This document shows positions 12,601 through 24,600 of a stretch of DNA of 64,000 bases, in pieces; positions within the stretch are counted from its first letter, which is position 1, and each line of letters begins with the position of its first letter. Under the pieces are notes generated by a model, which made no database searches, was not told where the DNA came from, and saw nothing but the letters and a program-made list of their open reading frames with translations. Source of the stretch: Patiria miniata (Eukaryota > Echinodermata > Asteroidea > Valvatida > Asterinidae); NCBI RefSeq assembly GCF_015706575.1, contig NW_024037072.1:25111162-25175161 (forward strand), given 5' to 3'. A program made the position numbers and the translations under genes.

Positions 12601-15600
12601 GTAGGAAGCCCAAGTCCGGGCCAGAGGTTCATTGCCATATCTCTTCAATTTCCCAAGTTTATGGCTCTCAGAACTCTCTAATATAGAATATTTTGAGGGT
12701 ATAACTTTTATTCATGAGCTCGGCGGAAGGATTTAGACCTATTTACCGATGTGCACCCTGAGGAATAATGTTTGGATGATAAAACATGGAGGGAAGGGAT
12801 GGAGGAGGTTTTTAGGGATTGGAATTTAAAGGAAAACACATTTTGGGTCTAAACAACATGTACACAAAGTAAACTACCGGTATATACACTGGGATTTACT
12901 TAAAAGACAGAATGGATGATTGAAAAAAGAATCAAAACAAATTTGATTAGTTTGGTAAACAACTAAGAACAAGTGACTCGAGACTCGGACTCGAGGCTTG
13001 TGACTCGAGACTTGGACTCGGACTCGAGGCTTGTGACTCGTACTCCGACTTTGCTTCAACTTTTATCATAAAATTTGTAATGTGTGCAGGGCCCCAATGG
13101 AGACCAGTTTTAACTGTTGAGGGATATCCTGGGTATCAAATGTTTTAATTTAGTAAATTAATTTAAAGGTACAGAACTGTTTTTCTAATTCTCCTATGTT
13201 TCATCTCTGCAACAGGTGCAGGCACAGATTTTTTATTGTCCAGCTTCCACCACCAAAATATACAAATTCAGAGTTGATTTTCTATTTCTCTATTGTTCTG
13301 CCTCCACATTACAGGTTTACAGCTGCAAAGTTAATAGTCTAGTTCTGTAGTGTTCCACATCTTGACAAAGAAGACAGGTGCACCGCTGTCCCATCTTTAA
13401 GACAAGTATACTAGTTAAGAGTTGCTCTTTATCAAAAGTTCTCCCCTACAAACTCCATCAAAATAATCTCAGCAAGTGAAGTTATCTCCATGCTAGCAAC
13501 TGAACAGTGGGATACCAAAAGTTACCAACACTGCATAAATGACTTAGTCAATCCTGTGTTCTATTGAGCGTTCTTGAGAATCGAGCATCCCGATTTATCT
13601 CACCTCAAATAAAAATGAAAGCTGCAGTAATATAGCTGCTCAGGCTAAAGATATCTTGCAGACTGCGTGCAAACTGACGATGCAGTCAAAATCGTGCAAT
13701 CCTCCGTCACCACCACTATTAACTTCACTGTAAATCCCTCCACAGTTCTCGTTCCCTTCTGCATTATTGGGCTGGTCCCAATCCCAATTCCTTTCGCTGA
13801 CCTCCACCTGTCCCTCCATGCACACCCATGCTCCTTCGGCATCAAGATCATTGCAATCCAGCCAGGCTGTGCCCCAGTCTGGGATCATCGACGCCACAAA
13901 GTCTTGTTCTTCCATGGAGCGTAGCGCGGCCAGCACGGCGTTCACCTTGCCGCACTCAGCTCTGGCGCTGGACCACTGAACTGTGGACTCGGTCACCAAG
14001 AAGCAGGAGTTGCCCAACTGACGCCAGGGGAGAAGGCAGTCAGGCCCCAGAGATCTGCATCGAGCTGTGACTTGAGGAATGACAAAACAGCTCAAAGCAG
14101 CCAGGATGATGGAAACTGTACAATGCATGTTGGTTGCTAGAGAATGATGTCGGTTGCTAACAAGAGAACAAGTATCTCAGGTCCAACTGACTTATCCTGT
14201 GTTTCACTATTGGGACTAACTATTCAAAGTGGCAACACATACATGTGGCTGTCCAGTATCCAAGTAACCTAGAGAATTACTGTGATGAAACACTACCGAC
14301 TACACAAGATCTGGATGAGAGACCAGGAAAGGTATGCATCTCAACAAAAAAAAACTGGACAAGCAATATGAAAGTCTCATTTGTTGTCTGGCTCGGCACT
14401 GTTGCCAAGCAACTTACAATTCAAGAAGAAGCTGTATAAGACAGCAACAAAAGACAGAGTAACCAGTGCTTCTGATTGCCATGACAACTTTCCCTGGAGT
14501 GCTGACGCGTACAAATTTACCGGTTTTGGACAATGGACCAGTTGTCCCGTTCTTAATGCGACGGGGCTCTCCCACTGATCTCTATATAAAGACTGGATAG
14601 CGGATATGCATACAATTTACACAGTAGACTTTGCATATTGACCAATTCGCCCCCGGTCTCACGAAGATGGCCGCGTATAATACGAACGTTCTACGCGTAA
14701 CTACGCGCGCGTTGTATCAACAGTTGACGCGCATTTTGGTCACGTACACATATTATGATGTTCTAAAAGGGACACATTTCCGTAGTGATTATTATTTCAA
14801 AACGCCGAAAAAGTTATATTTGCGGCATTTTAGTAACCACGACGTTAGAAAAATTGTAGTTAACCTTGGTCAGTGGTGGTGGTCAAAATATAAGTCAAGT
14901 GAACCGCGACGTTACAAAAGAAATCATGCTGTCTATAAAGACAGCAACTTGTCCTTTGTAGATCACCAGCCGGTCTCACCAATATGGCGTCAAATTCGTT
15001 CATTGTGCGGCTCTTTATTAGCTATCCAGTCTTTATATAGAGATCAGTGGGCTCTCCACTGATACTAATTAAACTTTCCATTCAAACTGCTTCCTATTGT
15101 TGACAAAATGACAATGGCAATGATAACGGCCCAAGCAGAGTAGCAGGTGCTTCTGATTGCTATGACAACTTTCCCTGGAGTGCTGACGCGTACAAATTCA
15201 CCGGTTTTGGACAATGGACCAGTTGTCCCGTTCTTAATGCCACGGGGCTCTCCACTGATACTAATTAAACTTTCCATTCAAACTGCTTTCAATTGTTGAC
15301 AAACGCTTCATAACTTTCAAGGAAAGTGGCTCAAGACGATTTTCAACCCTTGAGTTCGATGAAGCATAGCATTTGTTACAATGCATCGATTTGAATGAAA
15401 TAAAGTTTGTATGGTAGATTGGTTATCTGATTTTAGGAGGTAATTTGGAAATTTCCAAAACTCACATGTAATCCTTCACGAATTGGTTTTCAACTGTTAT
15501 TTTTAGGGTTTTGTGAGACAACCTGTTGTTCACCTCTGTTTGATTTTACCAAATGACGGTTAAGTATAGCTTCACACTTGAATTTTTATCTTTATACAGA

Positions 15601-18600
15601 TGCAAATTTCTATTTCTCTACCCCCATGTCTACATGTTTAGTAAATTAAACAGGTATAAAGTGTTGTTTTTGCCCAAGTATTTCAGCCCCATGGCAAAAT
15701 TTACAAGTATGGACTTGATTTCTTGTTCTCTACTGTTCCATCTCCACTGGAAAATACAGATGACAAACTTAGCCTTTGTTTTCTCAATCCACTACCACCA
15801 CATATATTTCCAGATGCACAGTTCAGTTTCTAATTATAATATTTCTATTGATTTTCTCTCAATGTTTATATATTTGTTTCTTTCTTACAACAGCAGTCAA
15901 TGGTGGACAGCTGATTTTCCAATGTCTACTGATTAAATTCAAAAACTTAACTTAAACAGAGTTTGTTTTCTGGAACTTTCTCTTTTTTTCGATCTTCACA
16001 ATGAATATGAATGCACAAGTGCAAACACATGATCTTTCTATTGTTGTACAGCTAATATTAAAAAATATACATGTACAGTTGCAAAGTTGAATTTCTAATC
16101 ACTTGTATCTTCTGTTCTATTTCCACAGCAAGTTAATTGGAGCACATTTGATATTTTTTCACTTCCTAAACTTAGTTTAACAGTGTCGAGTTCCTTTTCT
16201 ATAACTTTCTCATTTGTTCCATCTCCACAATGAATATAAATGTACAAGTCCAAACACATCTTTCTATTGTTTCACTGCTACCAATAAAATGTGCAGTTCT
16301 GAAGCAGAAATTCTAGTTATCTACTATTCTATATCCACAGTAAAGTTTAATGGCGCACCTTTGAAAAATTTGAAATCTATGTGTTTCACTTTCAAAACAT
16401 AATATCACAGATGTGCTGATCTACAAAGATTTGAAGTTTGTTGCCACAGTATTTGCAGGCAGATTGGAATTTTTACCGTTTTTTCTTTTTAATGGGTTTT
16501 TGAAGGGTCTTCACCCATCCCTTAATCGTTAATTGGTGCCTCATACTTTTATGTTTAAAATGCACCAGTGTATATTTCCAAAAGTACACGTACTATTAGT
16601 TATCTGGAACACGGATGTGGGACACAGACGCACAACATTTTTTGTGTTCCACGAGCGCGAGTACGGTAACGAATTTATCTTCAAGCAAACTTGATGCACA
16701 GTAAAGATGGAACACGCACGCTGTACACAATCTTTTCAGCGGTTATCCTCATTGCACATGCGTGTTGTACGGAATGGCGCTCTCATCTTAGAAAAGCGCA
16801 ATACGCGGAGTGCGGTATGGAGGGAGGCCATGCTACATGGTTACATGTACACGTAGCACAGCTTCATGGATCGACCAATCAGGATCGAGGATTCAAGTTT
16901 ACTTGAAGATAATTATTAATATTCCTAGTCTGTTGCACCAATGCATTTTTCCTTTTGAAGTTTACTTTGCTTCAACTTTATGCTTCAAACTGGTCTCCCC
17001 AATGGAGACCAGTTTTGACTGGTGAGGGATACCATGGATATCAAACGCTATAAACTAGTAAATACATTTAAAGGTGTTTCGTCTGTACAAAAGGTACAGG
17101 CACAGATTTCTATTGTCCAGCCTCCAACGCAAATATATACAAATTCAGAGTTGATGTTCTGTTTCTCTATTGTTCTGCCTCCACATTACAGGTTTACAGG
17201 TGCAAAGTTGAGAATATAGGTCTGTAGTGTTCCACGTCTTGACAAAAAAAGACAGGTACGCCGTTGTCCCATCTTTAAGACAAGTTTACTAGTTAAGGGT
17301 TGCAAAATAAGCTAACTATCTCAGCAAGTGAAGTTATCTCTGTAATTTGATTTGATTTTGAAACCTATTTGCAAGCAGCTAAACAGTGGGATACCAAAAG
17401 TTATCAGTAATGCAAAAATTGAGAGCATAAATGATTTGTCAATCTTGTGTTGTATTGAGCGTTCTTGAGAATCCCGATCTATCTCACCTCAAATCAAAAT
17501 GAAAGCTGAGTAAAGCAGTGGCTTAGGCCAAAAAAAAAAAGTCTCCGGTTTCTGGTATGGAGCTTGCCCAAAAAGTGGTGCGGCGACGCGGCTTTTTTTT
17601 TTTTTTACCTTTTTTTTTTTTTTTTTCTGGCTTCACATGTCGGCTGATGACTGCAAATGGTGCCTGACTAAACTTAGTGCAAATATATGGGAGTCCAGAG
17701 AGGCCACATAAAGCTTATTCTCGATCATAACCCCATCTAAAAACACATTAAAATTGTGCAGCAGCAGGATTCCAGTCAAACCAGTGAGTTTGGCGGTTTT
17801 GAGACATCATCTTGTATTGAAAAAAAAACTTTTTCATTTTGCCGACGCGCATGGCTACGGCGACGCGCGCGCATACCAGAAACCGGAGACTTTTTCTTTT
17901 TTGGCCTTAGGCTAAAGATATCTTGCAGACTGCATGGATCCTGTCGGCGCAGTCAAAATCGTGCAATCCTCTGTCATTACCACTATTAACTACACTGAAA
18001 ATTCCTCCACAGTCCTGGTCATTGTAATTATTGGGCTGGTCCCAATCCCAATTCCTTTCGCTGACCTCCACCTGTCCCTCCATGCACACCCATGTTCCCT
18101 CGGCGTCGAGATCATTGCAATCCAACCAGGCTGAGCTCGCGTCTGGGATCATCGACGCCACAAAGTCTTGTTCTTCCATGGAGCGCAGCGCGGCCAGCAC
18201 GGCATTCACCTTGCCGCACTCAGCTCTGGCGCTGAACTGTGGACTCGGTCACCAAGAAGCAGGAGTTGCCCAACTGACGCCAGGGGAGAAGGCAGTCAGG
18301 CCCCAGAGATCTGCATCGAGCTGTGACTTGAGGAATGACAAAACAGCTCAAAGCAACCAGGATGATGGAAACTGTAGAATGCATGTTGGTGGCTATAGAC
18401 GATGCCAGTTGTTAACGAAAGAACAAGTATCTCAGGTCCAACTGAACAACTGACTGACAACTAACAACTGACTTATCCTGCACTTGGACTAAGTAAAGTG
18501 GCAATAGATAGATGCGTCTGTCCAGTTTCCAAGGAAAATTGATGTCGAGAGAACTGCCGTGATGAAACACTACAGAAGATCTTGATGAGAGACCAGGAAA

Positions 18601-21600
18601 GGTTAGTCTGAGTATCAGCCGTTGTTCAATAGAACCCTCTCCGTAACCAATGACTGATGCAAATTGTATGCGACCCAAGCACCAGCCAATGAGAGTCGTC
18701 ACTGTGACATCAATCTGATCAGAACAGTGGACCAAGCTGCTGATTGGTCAATTTGACTACCATGTTTTTGTAATTATACAACAATGGGTTACAGAAGACC
18801 CGATAGAAGGCGCCCGCTGAATGGTCAGAATCTCATCTTGTTTTGCCTAATTTATCGCTGAATCGCAAAATTAATCGCTCGCATATCATAGATACTTGCT
18901 GTGCTAGGGGATATTCTATAGACTAAGGGAAAGTCTGTACCTTAAAAAAAAAACTTGACACACAATGTGAAGGTCTTATTTGTTATTTGTTTATGCGCTG
19001 TTGCCAAGCAACTACTTTTGAATAATTAAAGAAGTTGTTTTGCCAAAGACAGAGTCATCAACGCTACTACATGTACTTTCCCAAGAGGGCCGACCTTGAT
19101 CAACGTGGATCAACTGTTCAATTGTTAATGCCACGGTGCTCTCCTCGGAAAACTAATGAAACTTGTAAGTTGACCTTCTAGATTATTGATAAATGGTTAC
19201 CGCTAATTGACAACGAAAGTGGCAGGTAAAACGTGGGTCACGGTGAAATGCTCATAAATGTAATACTTTTTAATGGGAAATTTAGAGGTAATTTTTTTTT
19301 TATTTGAAGGGCATCCCTTTCTTATTTGGGTGATTCTCTTTTCCATTTACTCTTTTTTGGTCTCCTGACCCAAGAATTTTGAATTTTTTTTAATTACAGC
19401 CGACCCGGTCTTGAACCCCAGTAACTAAAAAAAGAACAAATAACAACTGAAAAAAAATATTGCATACAAATTCAGGCCAATCAGGCCCTATGTTATTTGA
19501 AAAGCTATTGAACACGAACATCAGTTTTTTTTCCCCACAAAGTGTGGCATATAGCATCCAGTGGAATCCCAGAAGATGACAGGATGTTGCCTCTCGTCAT
19601 ATTAGCCGTCAATAGTGCAAATTTACGTTCATTCACGAAGACGGGAAAACGCCCTTGTTTCATTGTATTTGAACGGTAAATGATCATTGGTGGACAGCTG
19701 AATTTTGTGATGTTTGTATTAAAATAGACTTTACTATAGTACACAAATTACGTGAGATTTTCACAGTTACTAGTCGATAACATGAACTTAATCCCTATGT
19801 TACTTTGATTAAATGGAGCGACCCACAATTTTGTTTTTAAATATTTTTTCTCACTAGGTCACTTTCTTTTGGACTCACCCTGTATATAGAGTAATAGGAA
19901 TGCAAACAACACTGAAACCTGGTCCTATTGATTTCAGATAGGCATGTCAGCCTGTGATTCCATCAACAAGCAGAGAATTCTTATCTTAGGCTACATTTGA
20001 TCAAGCAAGAATTGACGAAAAAACTGTTGCTGTAAACCATGGTAACTGAAAACGCAGTGGGTGGAGCTGAAGAATGAAATGTCACTCTCCAAAGAAGAAG
20101 AACATATTGTCGTAAAAAAAAACCTCGATTACGAATGATTAGTACCTACCGGTATCAATGCTTATCCAGTAAAAACCTTGGCTGTGCATTCATGCACGTT
20201 ATCTTGTCAAGAACAGACCAGGGAACAATTAATTCAGGCTCACTGATATTTTGCAGTGTCAGCAAGACCATAAATAAATGAAGCAAACTGGTATTACTTT
20301 AGTTTCTCTACCCGCGCAACTTCAACATATTCAATTTTTTTTTCTTCTCCTTACCTTTTTTTCTCCTAACTCATGTTCGTGTTGTATGTGTTTAATTTAA
20401 ACGGGAAAGGCTACTTTCTCCTATTTTGGAAGTTTTCATTCCTCTGAAAATACGTTTTAACTTTGGGTTGCTTTTGCCTCAAAAGTGTACAAGGGCAGAT
20501 CCAGGGGGGCCAAAGGGGGCCATGGCCCCCCCCCCCCCCCAAAACAAACCATTTTTTTTTTTTTATGTGACATCGCAATAAAGGCAGGCAATGAGTACAC
20601 CACCATCTTTTCCTCCAAAAAAACATTGGTTAAAGTGGTCAGAAATTGCCTCAGATCGCACCACAGAGCATCTAGAATCCAAAAAAATTTCGGGGCCCTT
20701 TTAAGCGGGCCCCGAACCCCACGCCGTAATTTTTTGGACCCATTTTTTGGGGGGAACAACATTTTTTTTGGCCTCCCAAAAAATTGTGTTCTGGATCCGC
20801 CCTTGAAAGTGTACAAAAGATATGCCTGAAATATAAGGTCGGGCTGCAAATAATTTGAAAAAAGTTAAGTAAATATTTAATAAGTAAATGATCTTTGTTC
20901 AATGTCTTGTTCCAAAGTAAATGACTCGTGTATAACTACAAAAATGGCAATTTACAAAAACAGCACAATTTTGGGGTTAAACTTGAAACTAGCATGGAGA
21001 GAACAACTTAAAAGCTTTATTACAGCTGTCTCTCAACATAGCAATAATCAGGCATGCAACTGGGAAGTCACAAAAAAAGAGGAAAATCAAATCTATCCAA
21101 GACTTTGTACAGTGTTTTTCTATTTTCAATGGCACACACTGGAAGTGAAAAACGAGGAAATCAGCTGATCCGAGGAAAAGTTGCATGCCTGAATAATAGG
21201 GAGGTTACGTTATGAGTTTTAGTAAGAATGATAAAAAACCTCATTTTCTTCAATTCATTTAAAAAAAAAAAAATTGTAAACATTTATCAAGCTTTACATG
21301 AGGAAACGTTTATGTACCTACTGTCAGACTTGATAAACCATAGAAGATAATCTCATTATTAAAAGCTTTCTCAACATTTTTTAAGGTTAAACCTAGTTGA
21401 GACAGTTATGAGACACACGTTTCTGTAAAAAAAAATATACAGGAGTTTGCCACCACCCTCTGTATGTTGTGTGCGGTTATGAGTTCTGCCTGTGTGAAAC
21501 TCAACATTTGGAACAGCATACACTGTTGGTCGTCAGGAGACCGTATTACCATTTTTAAAACCACTCGCAAAAACATTGATCTAGTTCTAGAGATGAAAAA

Positions 21601-24600
21601 ATACCTAGAAAAAAAGTAGATACTAAAAAATATGAACAGTACTAGGCCTTGCATAGCATAGACTGCATCTGAATGGAATCATTTCGCTATGGCAAGCAAT
21701 AACAGTGGCATAGGTGTGCATGGTTTTCTTTTTCGGCTGCAGCCAAGTGAGTGAGGACACAGCACACAACCGTGCCAGCAAGTGGGAGGGGTGGGGAATG
21801 AATGAAATCCTAAAATTGGGGAGGGGGGTTGACACCACATGGCACTAGGGGGTTCTGTTTATGATACAAATGTACATCTCATGCAAACTGGCGTGTTTAC
21901 AATACATCAAGACGGTACATTTAAAGTTTTTGTGCTGTTCGCTCTCTATTACAATACATCAAGACAATACATTTAAAGATTTTGTACTGTTTGTTCTCTA
22001 TTCTCAATTCAGTGCTATTTAATACATTTGGGCTGTTGGAAAGTTAGAATATAACCTTAAAATCAGCATTTTTAGTTTCCCACCACAAAAAAATCTGGGG
22101 GGGGGGGAGAATTGATCCAACTCCCACCCCACCCCATAAAACTAAAAGGTCAAACCAGACGCACATGCACATGAATGCTCCCCCCCCCCAAATTACGTAC
22201 TCTACACGTACATCCTGTTCGTTAGTAAAAAAGTCATACATGCGCACGCACCATTGATTACTAGCGCCCATTGGCTGAACACTCAAGTTGCGTTAACTTC
22301 CGGTTCCATTTGTGCTATGCTACACCGTGTGAAGTACGCATGGTTAAGTTGAGATGACGTCACACTAACAAACCAGTTAGTACATTAAATAAAAGATACC
22401 TTTTTGAGACTTTGGTTACAGAGCTCGTATCAGGAGCTTGCGACACCATCACTGTGTCTTTATCAACTGGTGTTGTTGAGGCCCTCACGTGACCCATCAC
22501 GTGACCAAGCTTGGTCACATGACAGGAGACGGTCGTACACGTGGGCCAGTTAGTACATATTGGAAATTCATGCACATGTAAATGTACATGTTCATGTTAT
22601 ACCAGTTTATACATGTAACAATCAACAACTTTAACATTTTCTGGAATTAAAATTCCTCAATAAAATCGTAAAATTGACTGCAAGGCAATGAACCTAATTG
22701 GAAGTTGTAGAGCTGATAAATCGCCTTTTTTTTTTACCAAATTAGCTAGAAGCAAAAACTTAAACATTTTAATCTGAATGTGGACTGCCGGATCCCCGGA
22801 CAGACGATCATCCGCGCAGATGGGAGTTCTGGGGTACTTGCATTGTTGTCCTTTCATCCCTCTTCTTTAGAATTTCACTTCTGGGGTACCGTTGGGGTAC
22901 CGCTGGGGTACCGCTAAATTTCCCTTTGTGTGAGTACCCCACAGGTAGCTGTGGTAAGTACTGACGGTGCGACGGACACCCATAGGGACGGACGGAAATC
23001 GGTATTACAATACATAGGCTCGCATCTGCTTTGCAGCTTGCCAAAAACAGATACTTGCACCCCAACTGAAGCAAAAAAAATAAACCCGCTAAACCCAGGA
23101 TAAAAATGCTAAACACTAATAAATGGCGTCTTGTCACGTGATGTCATCATAAACTCACAATTTGTATTTTGCTTGTTTCAACTGGATGAGGGCAGATAAA
23201 ACTATGTGCCGTTGTTGAGTGGTCGGTTACATTTCTATAATTTGTCTGGTTATTTCAGTCTTTATTGTTAAGTCCACATACCTTATCGGCCTCTTTCAGG
23301 AAAGTGATCTTCTGGTCTTTGGTGTGAGCTGATAGGACGTTGCCTAGCGACACGTTCTTGAACCCTTCACTCTGACGAATGTCATCATCTGAGGGATACA
23401 AAAAACCCATCAAGGAATCAAAACTCTTTCACTTTTGTATCAGAAGAGTTTAATTTTTCGTGAGTCCACATTATCTTAAAGGAAATATACAACATTTGCT
23501 TTTGCTGTAAGTTTCAGAAAAAGATTGATTTGGTGGGTTAGTATTTTATAGCAAATATTGTTACACTGGCTTGTTTGAAGTTTTGTGTTCGTAGATGCTG
23601 GAAAAACCAAGAAAAACAATTATGTTCCTGTGGTCTGGTTCCCTGACCCCACTTAAGATGAAATGGAGCAATTTATAGACTTCAGGGAATTGTAAGGTCA
23701 GGGAACCAGTCTTGCTGGTTTGTACCCGTTCACAGGTGTGTATTTGATTGCAAACAAAGTGGGGTCTAACTAAATGTGGTAAATTTGGGGTAGAATTTGA
23801 AAAAAAAAGCCATTTTTTTTCCCAACGCTGGTCGGCTGACCAGCATTGGAAATGGATACAAGAACACCACTTTTCTTGAAAATGATAGCACACCAGGTGC
23901 CACGATTTTACAGGATGCTTTAGACTGTCTTTCACTAACAGTCCAGTAAGGTATTTCATAATAATTGGGTAGTTTTGTTTTTTGATGCTTGCAAATGTGT
24001 ATTCCCTTAGTATCCTCATATTATTCCTGTTTTAATCTGCATGCAATTTCCCATCAATAACTTCTGTGTGGAGTACGTGACACTAGGCCCCCCCCCCAAA
24101 AAAAGGGAAAAACAAATCTTGTTTATCCTTTATCTCCCTTCATGAGCACACTTCACAAGCTTTCTCTCACAGATATATTTTTTTAGCTTAATATTATGGT
24201 ACCCTTTGCACAACAATAAAACAATGTAGGCTCACAATGTTGGCATGTGCGAGAAGACATAGCGCTACTTGTATGGGTCGACTTGACAGTCGCACTAATA
24301 TACTCAGGAAGGGACAAACACAATGCGGTGAAATTGTAAAATGCACATTATACCACAGGGCTTGAATTCCATAAACGAAAGAAAAGACCACATGCAAGGT
24401 CACAATGTACGATACAGAAAAAAATATGCAAGAACCATTTTGGAAAAAAAAATGACACAAAACTACAAACAAAATCACAAGGCGGTTCCTGAAAATACTA
24501 GACCAGCAGCATGCAAATCACTTTACAGTAAAACGTCCCTAAAACGAACATCGCGGGATCCACAGAAATTGTTCGTAATAGCGATTGTTCGGTATAGCGA

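Noticed and set aside
14631..15062. A 143-codon ORF
   Set aside because: It lies almost wholly within the 477-bp hAT-like MITE and overruns its right terminal repeat. No transposase motif is present.
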